This document shows, in pieces, positions 16,974 to 25,157 of a stretch of 64,000 nucleotides of DNA. The stretch is taken from positions 2,852,001-2,916,000 of the forward strand of contig NZ_CP029397.2 in assembly GCF_001704615.3 (NCBI RefSeq), given 5' to 3'. The stretch is from Acinetobacter defluvii (GTDB lineage Bacteria; Pseudomonadota; Gammaproteobacteria; Pseudomonadales; Moraxellaceae). The position numbers were made by a program, and so were the translations under genes. Under the pieces are notes generated by a model. It was given only the letters and a program-made list of their open reading frames with translations, made no database searches and was not told the origin of the DNA. How positions within the stretch are numbered: position 1 is the first letter of the stretch; each line of letters begins with the position of its first letter.

Positions 16974-17813
16974 ATGTATTTTAAATACTTCAAAAAAAAT
17001 ATTACCCCACATATATTATGGGGTACAACGATTAGTTTATTTAGCCTAGCAGCACATGCAGACTTTTGGCAAAATAACCAAGTAGGCATATCATGGAGCA
17101 ATCAATATCATGAACCAGCCAATCCAGATAAAGTTTCAAAAACTATTATTAACTACGCACATTTAAGTAGTGATCAGCTCGGGCGAAATGTATTAGTTGC
17201 TAATCTCTACCTCTCAGATGACAAAGATCAAAAGGCAAATGGAGATGGTGGAGCAACTGAGTATTATGTATTCTATCGTCGTTACTTTTCCTATAATTCT
17301 ATTTTCAATCATAAAATTGAAAATAAGCTAGTTCGTGATATTAATTTGACATTAAGACTTGATAAGGGTTTAAAAAACTCCGCACTTGAACCCAATCCGA
17401 CAAAGGGGCGTGCTGGTTTGAGCATAGATTTTAATGTTCTAAAAGGTTACTTCGAAGCAGGTGCCGATTATTATTATGAAAGTGCCAACAATAATTTTAC
17501 AGGTGGGCGATTCAATTTTGATCCAACCTATGCATTGTGGGCAAACTTTGGTTTTCCTGTTCATGACAAAGGTTTCATCGATGGTTTTGTCGACTATGTT
17601 GGTGCAACTGGACCCGGATACTTCAACGTCAACGCCAAACCATCCACCTTGTTTCAAATCAACTATATGTATGACGTGGGCGCAAAAGAAGGCTTAAAAG
17701 TTGGTGTCGGTTATGAATATTTCCGTAACAAGTACCTAAATGACAATCAGAAAGATCCTTATGGTCATGCCACTCACAGCGCGCCCTTTATTGCAGCACG
17801 TTATTCATTTTGA
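16974..17813 (+). CDS. Tsx-like outer-membrane channel, copy 2
   Basis: 279-residue paralogue of the protein at 13989. A signal peptide (ending AAHA) precedes FWQNNQVGISWSNQYHEP, with shared NPDKVSKTIIN, LGRN and YRRYFSYNS. It ends in AARYSF, a BAM-type C-terminal Phe. AAGGA lies seven bases before the ATG. It faces away from the LysR gene and runs convergently to the catabolic operon. Two diverged copies so close together suggest duplication with different specificity, or transport of substrate and intermediate. Porin function is inferred from the barrel pattern. Confidence 0.75.
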   Translation: MYFKYFKKNITPHILWGTTISLFSLAAHADFWQNNQVGISWSNQYHEPANPDKVSKTIINYAHLSSDQLGRNVLVANLYLSDDKDQKANGDGGATEYYVFYRRYFSYNSIFNHKIENKLVRDINLTLRLDKGLKNSALEPNPTKGRAGLSIDFNVLKGYFEAGADYYYESANNNFTGGRFNFDPTYALWANFGFPVHDKGFIDGFVDYVGATGPGYFNVNAKPSTLFQINYMYDVGAKEGLKVGVGYEYFRNKYLNDNQKDPYGHATHSAPFIAARYSF

Positions 17814-17867
17814 TATGTATTTAGAATACTAACCTTTTGATGGGTTAATTTTTTATAAACTACAAAC

Positions 17868-17905
17868 AAAAAAATCCAGAACTGAAATGAGTTCTGGATT
17901 TTTTA
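17868..17905. terminator. Bidirectional terminator at the end of the catabolic operon
   Basis: AAAATCCAGAACT pairs with AGTTCTGGATTTT across the loop GAAATG, with A and T runs on either side. It sits between the convergent Tsx-like and FAH genes. Confidence 0.85.
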
Positions 17906-17907
17906 AC

Positions 17908-18609
17908 TTAACGGATCTGCAGTTTTATCTCTGCAATTCCTTCGACTGAACCTTCAAGAAAATCTCCTACTACAACTGGACCAACACCTTCTGGCGTCCC
18001 AGTAAAAATCAGATCACCTGGTTGTAGCTCATAATAAGTCGATAGATCTTCAATAATTTCTGCAATATTCCAGATGAAATGCTGTGTATTTGATGACTGG
18101 GTTGTCCTGCCATTCACTCTTAATTCAATATTGACTGCATTGATATCAGCCCGAACATCAGCAGCAAGCACAATGTCTGACATCACAGCAGACTGATCAA
18201 AATTTTTTCCAAAATCCCATGGTTTGCCCTGATCACGTGCTGCAAGCTGTATATCGCGGCGGGTCATATCCAGACCGCAGGCATAACCGTAGATATATTC
18301 AGCAGCCTGACTAGCTGGAATATTGACGCCCTGTTTCCCTACAGCAATCACTAGTTCAATTTCATGATGATAGTTCTGAGTTTTTAATGGGTATGGAATT
18401 TCACTGCCAGATGGAATATAAGTCGCTGCATCTTTCAAAAAATAAAATGGTGACTGTGTAGATTTATCCACGCTGACACCCATTTCAGCAGCGTGAGCCA
18501 TATAATTGCGTCCTACACAAAAAATACGGTTCACAGGGAATTTCCTGGGTTCATTAACAACAGGTACAAGTACGGGCGGTTTAACGGGAAAAAGTACTTC
18601 TGTAGACAT
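17908..18609 (-). CDS. Fumarylacetoacetate hydrolase-family protein
   Basis: 233-residue FAH-fold enzyme. Metal and active-site motifs are FCVGRNYMAHA, the paired acidic YHHEIELVIAVG, YACGLDMTRRD and the GDLIFTGTPEGVGPV loop. Length and motifs fit the fumarylpyruvate hydrolase/acylpyruvase (NagK/FAHD1) or the meta-pathway decarboxylase subgroup. ATG 18609 is chosen because GGAAG lies six bases upstream; the ORF also opens seven codons earlier without a site. It is last in the operon. Likely cleavage or decarboxylation of a linear 2-oxo acid after ring opening. Confidence 0.85.
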   Translation of the reverse strand: MSTEVLFPVKPPVLVPVVNEPRKFPVNRIFCVGRNYMAHAAEMGVSVDKSTQSPFYFLKDAATYIPSGSEIPYPLKTQNYHHEIELVIAVGKQGVNIPASQAAEYIYGYACGLDMTRRDIQLAARDQGKPWDFGKNFDQSAVMSDIVLAADVRADINAVNIELRVNGRTTQSSNTQHFIWNIAEIIEDLSTYYELQPGDLIFTGTPEGVGPVVVGDFLEGSVEGIAEIKLQIR

Positions 18610-18674
18610 ATGGATCTTCCTTGTTTTCAATTCATATAAAACAGGAACAGCCGCTACCGCTCCTGTTAAAGGGA

Positions 18675-19061
18675 TTAACCAAGAATTGCTGTTGCCTCAA
18701 TCTCTAGCAGAATTTCAGGTTTAGCAAGAGACTTCACTTCTACCAGTGTGCAAGTAGGGAAGTCTCCCTCAAAGAACTCTTTACGTGCCTTCCATACTGC
18801 TGAATTATTGGCAATGTTGGTAACAAAGATCGTCATTTTGATAATGTTGTTCATACTGCCACCTGCGGCTTCCACTAGGTCTTTGATCTTCTGAAAAATG
18901 ACCTGTGACTGTTCGTACTCCTCACCCAAAACAGTTTCACCATCTGGCTGGCGAGCAGTCATTCCTGAAATAAAAACTTGATTGCCCACTTTTAAACAGT
19001 TCGACCACATATCTGGTGCAGGCTCTTTAACTGATGGCGAAATAATGCGTTCTTTTAACAT
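18675..19061 (-). CDS. RidA-family enamine/imine deaminase
   Basis: 128-residue RidA/YjgF/UK114 protein. It has FISGMTARQPDG, AGGSMNNIIKMTIFVTNI and the terminal EILLEIEATAI. The usual substrate-binding Arg (in a V-R-x motif near residue 105) is not evident: the segment reads TLVEVKSLAKPEILLEIEA, with Lys instead. That argues against a generic RidA and for a specialised member, such as 2-aminomuconate-deaminase-type RidA proteins. AAGGA precedes the ATG. It lies between the ALDH and FAH genes, consistent with a deamination step on a ring-cleavage product. Confidence 0.82.
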   Translation of the reverse strand: MLKERIISPSVKEPAPDMWSNCLKVGNQVFISGMTARQPDGETVLGEEYEQSQVIFQKIKDLVEAAGGSMNNIIKMTIFVTNIANNSAVWKARKEFFEGDFPTCTLVEVKSLAKPEILLEIEATAILG

Positions 19062-19106
19062 ACCGTTTTCCTTTTATTTAAACTTGCTGATCACTTATAT
19101 TTTCTA

Positions 19107-20672
19107 TTACAGGCTAATGCGTGAATCCCATGCACTTTCACCACCCCAATTAATACACACACTCTGGCGGCGTACATAACCTTTCCATGCATCTGATCCA
19201 GCGGTACGACCACCACCTGTTTCTTTTTCGCCACCGAAGGCAGCACCGACATCTGCACCGGTTGTACCCATATTGACTCGGACAATACCGCAATCACTGC
19301 CTGCGGCTGAAAGGAACAGCTCAATATTACTTAAATTTGAACTGTGGATTCCCGAAGCCAAACCTTGTGCAACACCGTTATGAATTGCAATCGCTTCTTC
19401 CAGATCGTCATAAGGCATAACAAATACGATCGGAGCAAAAGTTTCATGCTGCACACAGTCCCATTCAGGCTGTACATCTGTAATCAAGCATGCTTCTACA
19501 TAAAGACCTGGTCGATCAATACGCTGACCGCCATAAACCACTTTACCACCAAGCTCTTGCGCACGTTTTACCGTTGCTTGGTATTCTTCCACAGCCGCTG
19601 CATCAATCAAAGGACCGACCACTGTATCTTTTTCACGTGGATCACCAATACTGATCTGATCAAAAGACTGTTTAAGCAGTTCAATCAGTTCAACCATTAC
19701 ACTGCGATGAACGATCAAGCGACGAGTACTGGTACAGCGCTGTCCTGTGGTTCCTACTGCCCCAAAAGTAATTGCACGAGCAGCGAGTTTTAAATCAGCT
19801 GTTTCATCAACGATACAACCGTTATTTCCAGAACATTCAAGCATGTATTTACGCCCAAGCGTAGAACCCACCACATTGGCCACTTTTTTGCCCACGCCTG
19901 TAGAGCCTGTAAATGACACCATACTGACACGCTCATCACGGATCATCAGTTCAGCAACATCATTCTGTGCTGGAAGGAACAAGGTAAATACGCCTTCAAA
20001 CTGCATTTCCTGCATCGCTTGATTGGCAAGCTTTTGCATAGCAATCGCTGTTAATGGAACTTTTGGACTCGGTTTCCATACCACAGTGTTACCACCGATC
20101 GCAGCAAGAAAACCATTTTGCGCCCATACGGCTGCTGGAAAGTTATAGGCACTGATCACGCCAACAACACCAAGTGGCAACCATTGATCATACATACGAT
20201 GTTTTACTCGTTGAGATTGCTGAGTGAAACCATACATCATGCGAGACTGACCTGCTGCAAGCGTTGCCATATCAACCACTTCTTTCAGTTCGCCTTTGGC
20301 CTCCATCAGAGATTTTCCCGTATCCAAAGCAACAATACCTGCCAAAACCTCCATATTCTGCTGCACCAACTGACCAATACGGTTAATCAGCTCACCACGG
20401 CGAGGTGCTGGAACCATACGCCATTTTTTCTGATATGCCACAGAAGCCTGCATAATTTCTTCATAGTCTTCTGCTGTGGATGCTGCAATCTGACCCACTA
20501 TTTCATTGTCTGCTGGACATACTGCATGAATCACTTCACGCCCTTCCACGCCAGACCATCCTTGTTTTACACCATAAGAACCAGCGTGCAGCTGATCTAG
20601 ATCAAATGCTTTTAAAACCTGTTCTGTATTAAACAAGGCATCATCTGCATAATTTTTCTGTGCAATATTCAT
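19107..20672 (-). CDS. Aldehyde dehydrogenase (ALDH7-like) of the catabolic operon
   Basis: 521-residue NAD(P)-dependent aldehyde dehydrogenase. Features are the YNFPAAVWAQN oxyanion Asn region, WKPSPKVPLTA cofactor binding, FTGSTGVGK, the general-base Glu segment, and the catalytic Cys in TTGQRCTSTRR. Overall similarity is to the ALDH7/AmaB (aminoadipate semialdehyde) group. The normally conserved ELGG around the general base reads ECSGNNG, an unusual substitution that keeps the Glu. In context it should oxidise the semialdehyde produced by the extradiol dioxygenase. Substrate not assignable. Confidence 0.88.
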   Translation of the reverse strand: MNIAQKNYADDALFNTEQVLKAFDLDQLHAGSYGVKQGWSGVEGREVIHAVCPADNEIVGQIAASTAEDYEEIMQASVAYQKKWRMVPAPRRGELINRIGQLVQQNMEVLAGIVALDTGKSLMEAKGELKEVVDMATLAAGQSRMMYGFTQQSQRVKHRMYDQWLPLGVVGVISAYNFPAAVWAQNGFLAAIGGNTVVWKPSPKVPLTAIAMQKLANQAMQEMQFEGVFTLFLPAQNDVAELMIRDERVSMVSFTGSTGVGKKVANVVGSTLGRKYMLECSGNNGCIVDETADLKLAARAITFGAVGTTGQRCTSTRRLIVHRSVMVELIELLKQSFDQISIGDPREKDTVVGPLIDAAAVEEYQATVKRAQELGGKVVYGGQRIDRPGLYVEACLITDVQPEWDCVQHETFAPIVFVMPYDDLEEAIAIHNGVAQGLASGIHSSNLSNIELFLSAAGSDCGIVRVNMGTTGADVGAAFGGEKETGGGRTAGSDAWKGYVRRQSVCINWGGESAWDSRISL

Positions 20673-20692
20673 ATCTGTTTCAACCTATTCTC

Positions 20693-21118
20693 TTAATTTT
20701 CTTTCTTTACAAAATCGCCAATCGTTTCATTTGTGTGATACACAGGTTTTTCGTAATAGTGTGGGCCATCATAAATTTCGATCAGACGGCTAAATTGATG
20801 TGCCAATGTTGGTCCATGTGGGTTGTCTTTAGGGTTCATATAAAATGAGCCTGCTTTTAGCGTCATACCCACATCGGTATATTCATATTCACCTTCAAGG
20901 CAGAACATAAATTGGTTAGAGGCATGTGTATGTTTAACAGGAATACGACCACCCTTTTGATACTCAAGTAATGCTATCGTTGCACCTGTCTCAATATTCT
21001 TCCAAAGAAAGTATTGACGGAATCCATACTCTGGAAAATCGATCCAACCATCCTCATTCAACTCAGTAGTATTCAGTAAGACTTCTAAACTTTTAAATGT
21101 TTCAGCATTGATATCCAT
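20693..21118 (-). CDS. Small cupin-domain protein
   Basis: 141-residue single cupin. Motif 1 is GGRIPVKHTHASNQFMF, with two His as expected but Gln in place of the usual Glu. Motif 2 is GSFYMNPKDNPHGP, with the third His. A three-His metal site resembles the 2,4'-dihydroxyacetophenone dioxygenase/ChrR-like cupins. ATG 21118 lies two bases after the rraA-like stop, with AAGGAT upstream inside that gene; the longer in-frame start is not needed. It could be an isomerase, a second dioxygenase or a hydrolase. Confidence 0.75.
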   Translation of the reverse strand: MDINAETFKSLEVLLNTTELNEDGWIDFPEYGFRQYFLWKNIETGATIALLEYQKGGRIPVKHTHASNQFMFCLEGEYEYTDVGMTLKAGSFYMNPKDNPHGPTLAHQFSRLIEIYDGPHYYEKPVYHTNETIGDFVKKEN

Positions 21119-21120
21119 TG

Positions 21121-21846
21121 TTATCCTTCCTTTTTTTGCGCACATTTCCATATGCTGTATTCTTTACGGCTATTTTCTGTAGCAGGAAACAGCCCAAAAA
21201 TAGAACGTCCTTGTTGGATCTGAAGCGCTGCAAATTCTTCATACTCAAATGCATCTAAAGCTTCATCTGCAACCTGATCGATAAGTGCTTGCGGAATCAC
21301 TACCACACCATCTCCATCACCCACAATAATATCCCCCGGGTAAATTGCGACACCGCCACAACCTACAGGTTCATTTAAGGAAATTGGGTGTAATGCGATA
21401 GGCGTTGCAGGTGGTGCATTGTGCTTCTGAAAGCAAGGCAAACCAATTGCATGAATAGCAGGAGAATCACGGTATCCACCATCGGTCACAACACCTGAAA
21501 CACCACGGTATTTCAGTCGTGCAGCCATCATGTCACCCATACTTGAAGCTTTCGTATTTCCAAAAGCATCAATCACTAGCACAGCACCTTCAGGACATTC
21601 TTCAATAGCACGGCGATGCATATTGTCATCACGACTGTAATTAGTCATGTTATCCAAATCTTCACGCGCAGGAATAAAACGTAATGTATAAGCAGGTCCT
21701 ACAAGTTGTGCTTGAGCAGAATTTATTGGGAAAATGCCGTGCATCATGGCATTCTTAAAGCCATGTTTGAGTAAAACGTTGGCAATATTTGCCGTACCAA
21801 CTCGCATTAATTTTTCGCGAGTTGGGGCTTTTAACACGTATGTCAT
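21121..21846 (-). CDS. RraA-family aldolase-like protein
   Basis: 241 residues of the RraA/HMG-CHA aldolase family. The fold motif GVVTDGGYRDSPAI carries the Arg-Asp pair that binds metal and substrate, and YPGDIIVGDGDGVVVIP is the conserved late loop. Enzymes of this type cleave 4-hydroxy-4-methyl- or 4-carboxy-4-hydroxy-2-oxoadipate to pyruvate and a second oxo acid; true RraA proteins inhibit RNase E. The catabolic setting favours an aldolase. ATG 21846 follows GGAG and is preferred to the upstream in-frame start. It sits eight bases after the dioxygenase stop. Confidence 0.82.
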   Translation of the reverse strand: MTYVLKAPTREKLMRVGTANIANVLLKHGFKNAMMHGIFPINSAQAQLVGPAYTLRFIPAREDLDNMTNYSRDDNMHRRAIEECPEGAVLVIDAFGNTKASSMGDMMAARLKYRGVSGVVTDGGYRDSPAIHAIGLPCFQKHNAPPATPIALHPISLNEPVGCGGVAIYPGDIIVGDGDGVVVIPQALIDQVADEALDAFEYEEFAALQIQQGRSIFGLFPATENSRKEYSIWKCAQKKEG

Positions 21847-21854
21847 GTGATCTC

Positions 21855-22787
21855 CTACTGGAAGAATTCCAGTCCTGGTGCCATTCCCCACTGAGTGGTT
21901 TCAGTTGCAGTGCCATTAAATTTCACTGGCTGGGCATGATGATCCAACATATCGCCATCGGTGTAGTGCTCTACTCGAAAACCAAAAGGGTCTTTCCAGT
22001 AATCAAAAATCTGACTTCCCAACATATGTCGACCTACCCCGCATTCCAGTTGATAGCCTTTATCAACGAGATAATCGTGTGCAGTCATGACTGCATCTAG
22101 ATCTATTACTTCAAAAGAACAATGATGTACGCCAACCCAATCTGACTGCAAAATCAAAATCGCATGATGATCAACTTTTTCAGCACCATGGTTGAAACGT
22201 AGAAATGTGCCAATAATTGGTCCATCTTCACCCGGTGGTACAAAATAATCTGAATGAAGTAAATCAAATCGTTCCTCAAGCCATTTCACTGACGCATCAT
22301 GATTGCTTACATGTAATACAAAATGTCCAAGTTTGATCGCTTGGCAAGGTTGACGTTTGACACGAATGCATTCGTTTAATCGAGGTTTATGATCTGCATT
22401 GTTAAACTCAAAAGCTGAACGTTCTGTCGCTTTGGTATGCTTTTCACGTCCCCAGATTGCTTTTATTTCAAAACCATCTGGCATAGTCATTACTACTTCA
22501 TAACCACCACCAAGTTCACGAGATGGTTGCATCACAGATGAACCTTCTAGTTTAGCCAGTTCAATTAAATCTTCCTGACTTGATACTTCAATTGAAGCAC
22601 CAATAAAACGTTGTTTTTCAGCATAATGAGTTACATGTATATGATGTTGCTCACCACTACCTCTCATATACAGCACATTATCTTTATTACTGACACAACT
22701 CAGACCAAAATCAGTCATAAACTTTTCCATCAGCTTCAAATCTGGTGCTGCATAAGTAACTTGAGCGATTTCAATAGGTTTTGCCAT
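21855..22787 (-). CDS. Extradiol ring-cleavage dioxygenase (VOC family)
   Basis: 310-residue type I extradiol dioxygenase with two vicinal-oxygen-chelate modules. The iron ligands are visible in the second module: His in KLGHFVLHV, His in GVHHCSFEV and Glu in FGFRVEHYTDGD. A Tyr/His pair near the active site (GVGRHMLGSQIFDYW) fits the catechol 2,3-dioxygenase/BphC/HpaD-type family. AAAAGGAATTG precedes the ATG. The gene follows the hydroxylase pair, so it should open the ring of the dihydroxylated (or amino-hydroxy) product at the meta position. Confidence 0.88.
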   Translation of the reverse strand: MAKPIEIAQVTYAAPDLKLMEKFMTDFGLSCVSNKDNVLYMRGSGEQHHIHVTHYAEKQRFIGASIEVSSQEDLIELAKLEGSSVMQPSRELGGGYEVVMTMPDGFEIKAIWGREKHTKATERSAFEFNNADHKPRLNECIRVKRQPCQAIKLGHFVLHVSNHDASVKWLEERFDLLHSDYFVPPGEDGPIIGTFLRFNHGAEKVDHHAILILQSDWVGVHHCSFEVIDLDAVMTAHDYLVDKGYQLECGVGRHMLGSQIFDYWKDPFGFRVEHYTDGDMLDHHAQPVKFNGTATETTQWGMAPGLEFFQ

Positions 22788-22816
22788 ATTTCAATTCCTT
22801 TTGCTTTTTCAGTATT

Positions 22817-23359
22817 TCAAACTGCGATATGTGCATATTTTCCACTATGAAATATCAATGGCTTCACCCCTTCTTGTTGCTGTAGGTTGGTTACTAATCC
22901 AACAAATAATGTATGATCACCACATGGATATGCAAATTGCAGCTTAGTCACTACCTGAACAGATGCATCTTTAATCACAGGAAAACCATCAATATACTCA
23001 AATTCAGGGTCAAAACCTTCCTGTCTCTTACCTGCAAAGTGATTACTAATCTGTAACTGATCTTCATTCAAAATACTGATACCAAAGCACTCACCAAGCG
23101 TAATTTTTTCATGCGATGCTGCTTTATTATCTACTGACACCAAGACCATTGCTGGCTCAAGTGAGCCAGACATAAATGCATTGGCGGTCATAGCATGTGG
23201 TTGTCCCTCATGGCAAGATGAAATTACCACAACACCTGTAGCAAATTTTCCCATTGCATTACGAAATTCGCGTGCCGTAAAGTCCACTTCGGGCTGATTT
23301 GCTTTCATGATATTCACCATTTCACCTAAAGTCGTTACTTGTAAGTTTGCAACTGTCAT
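22817..23359 (-). CDS. Flavin reductase component of the two-component monooxygenase
   Basis: 180-residue flavin:NAD(P)H reductase domain (HpaC/flavin_reduct type). Motifs are FRNAMGKFATGVVVIS, AMTANAFMSGSLEPAMVLVS and GDHTLFVGLV. It supplies FADH2 or FMNH2 to the HpaB-like oxygenase encoded immediately upstream. AAGGATATAG precedes the ATG. The gap to the oxygenase gene is 33 bases, so they are co-transcribed. Confidence 0.9.
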   Translation of the reverse strand: MTVANLQVTTLGEMVNIMKANQPEVDFTAREFRNAMGKFATGVVVISSCHEGQPHAMTANAFMSGSLEPAMVLVSVDNKAASHEKITLGECFGISILNEDQLQISNHFAGKRQEGFDPEFEYIDGFPVIKDASVQVVTKLQFAYPCGDHTLFVGLVTNLQQQEGVKPLIFHSGKYAHIAV

Positions 23360-23392
23360 TTTCTATATCCTTATATTGGCCACTAACTTAGA

Positions 23393-24952
23393 TTATTTTC
23401 GATTTAAAATACTCACATCATCTGGATTAATTAGATCAGGTACTGTCCAGCCATTAATGTCATATTCATCCATTGCTTTTTGTGCAAAATCTTTACAGTA
23501 ATCAAGCAAACCCGTTCCTTGTGCAGCAAATAGGTTGGTTTGACGAGTAACATCATTACTACCAATATAATTAATTTCATACAGCTCATGACGAGCACCG
23601 AACTCAGTTCCAATTGCATCCCACAGCATTTTCATGACTTTTACACGCTCAATGGCATCTTTACCATTTGAACCACGAACATAGGTGTCTAAATAACCGC
23701 GAATCTGAGGGTTTTTAAAATCATCTGCATGCGAATTTAAATAAATCAGACCACTTGCAACAATCTGCTCAATAATGTTTTTAATTTTTGGCATTGCCAG
23801 TTGATTCATCACACGATAAGCACCTGCATGATGTGGATCTGGGCGAATCATGCCATTCCAAGGCTTGGCACTTTTTGCCATCGCATCTGAAAGTGCCCAA
23901 AAAGTATTACGCCATGCGATCACTTCCCCCATTTGCGACATCACACCGTGGAATTTTTCCGCACCTGTAATTTCCAATGCTTTTGCTAAAGTACCTACCA
24001 AGAAATCTAATTTCACCGCAAAACGGGTACAGCCATGTAAAGATGCACGTTCTAAATAGCCCGAACCAATATTGTAGGCATTTGCTTGCTTTAGATCGTT
24101 ATGAATAAATACGTCTTCCCAAGGAATAAAAACATTGTCCATCACTAAAATGGCATCATTTTCATCTAACCGACTTGATAACGGATAATCAAAAGGACTG
24201 CCCAATACTGCTGCACGATACTCATTCGACATACGACATAAGAGCTTCACACCAGGTGCATTCGTTGGCATGATAAATACTGGTGAGAATGCAGGATCTT
24301 GAATAGCAACTTGCCCTACATGACCGATGAAAGTGTAATGAGTCAGTGCCGAACCTGTTGCAACGACTTTTGCACCCGAGACATAAATTCCCTTATCATC
24401 TTCTTTAACCACGCGAACAAAAACATCTTTGCCCGCATCTGCGCCCAAACCACGATCCACTGGTGGATTCATAATTGCATGATTAATAAACCACGTTTTT
24501 TCCTGCGCTTTACGGTACCAACGGCGCGCGTTTTCTTCATAACCTTTATAGAACTCCGCATTTGCACCAAGTGTTCCAAGGAAGCACCCTTTATAGTCTG
24601 GAGAACGTCCCATCCATCCCCATGAAATACGTTGCCACTCTGCAATTGCATCACGTGAGGCAACTTGTTCTTCAACATTATTGGCTGCACGGAAGAAGCG
24701 ATGAGTAAAACCACCCCATTCCGTTGGTACTGTTAAAATATCTTTAGTTTCAGGTGCATGTAATGCATCATACATACGTGCAATCATACGAGCTGAATTA
24801 CGAAATGCAGGGTGATCTGCAATGTTTTCCACACGCTCACCATAAATCCACACTTCACGACCATCATTCAAACTTTCTAAATACTCTCTACCTGTAAATG
24901 GAATATAATCCTTATTGACCGCACCATTTTCAGCATTCACTTTACTGTTCAT
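23393..24952 (-). CDS. HpaB-like flavin-dependent aromatic monooxygenase, oxygenase component
   Basis: 519 residues of the 4-hydroxyphenylacetate 3-hydroxylase/chlorophenol monooxygenase family with an acyl-CoA-dehydrogenase-like fold. Segments include YIPFTGREYLESLNDGREVW, the flavin-contact region FVRVVKEDDKGIYVSGAKVVATGSA, and the late FGARHELYEINYIGS. The true substrate is not predictable, as family members act on phenols, chlorophenols and N-heterocycles. ATG 24952 is chosen over GTG 24958 because AAGGA lies seven bases upstream. It is first in the eight-gene operon and has a possible operator in front of it. Confidence 0.88.
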   Translation of the reverse strand: MNSKVNAENGAVNKDYIPFTGREYLESLNDGREVWIYGERVENIADHPAFRNSARMIARMYDALHAPETKDILTVPTEWGGFTHRFFRAANNVEEQVASRDAIAEWQRISWGWMGRSPDYKGCFLGTLGANAEFYKGYEENARRWYRKAQEKTWFINHAIMNPPVDRGLGADAGKDVFVRVVKEDDKGIYVSGAKVVATGSALTHYTFIGHVGQVAIQDPAFSPVFIMPTNAPGVKLLCRMSNEYRAAVLGSPFDYPLSSRLDENDAILVMDNVFIPWEDVFIHNDLKQANAYNIGSGYLERASLHGCTRFAVKLDFLVGTLAKALEITGAEKFHGVMSQMGEVIAWRNTFWALSDAMAKSAKPWNGMIRPDPHHAGAYRVMNQLAMPKIKNIIEQIVASGLIYLNSHADDFKNPQIRGYLDTYVRGSNGKDAIERVKVMKMLWDAIGTEFGARHELYEINYIGSNDVTRQTNLFAAQGTGLLDYCKDFAQKAMDEYDINGWTVPDLINPDDVSILNRK

Positions 24953-25027
24953 TTTCACATCCTTATTTACTTTATTTGTAGCGTAATTCTTAACGCTTCC
25001 CTGTAGCTCAACTTGAGATTAACAACC

Positions 25028-25070
25028 TTATATATATGCGTCCAATCATGAATTAAGACCATATATATAA
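25028..25070 (-). promoter_or_regulatory. Candidate operator: perfect 11-base inverted repeat before the monooxygenase gene
   Basis: TTATATATATG at 25028-25038 and CATATATATAA at 25060-25070 are exact inverse copies. Their centres are 32 bases apart, about three helical turns. The element lies 76-118 bases before the ATG of the first catabolic gene, where a LysR activator or a repressor would bind. The shared core ATATATATGC recurs upstream of the permease at about 26773. Confidence 0.5.
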
Positions 25071-25101
25071 CTATTTTGTTATGAATAATTATCTTGTAAG
25101 C

Positions 25102-25138
25102 AAAAAAAGAGTCACGTTTATCCTCACGTGACTCTTTA
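25102..25138 (-). terminator. Terminator separating the permease from the catabolic operon
   Basis: AAAGAGTCACG pairs with CGTGACTCTTT, and on the minus strand a run of seven T follows. It lies between the permease stop and the monooxygenase promoter region. Confidence 0.88.
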
Positions 25139-25157
25139 TGGAAAAATTGATTAAATT

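Noticed and set aside
19344..20600. Several plus-strand ORFs opposite the ALDH gene
   Set aside because: All are shadows of the coding strand; their composition is typical of out-of-frame translation.
21121..21846. RraA (RNase E inhibitor) as the function of the RraA-like gene
   Set aside because: It lies inside a catabolic operon between a dioxygenase and a cupin, so an aldolase is more likely.
25028..25070. Inverted repeat as a transcription terminator
   Set aside because: The arms are A/T only, the spacer is 21 bases, and no G/C stem is present; the true terminator is at 25102-25138.
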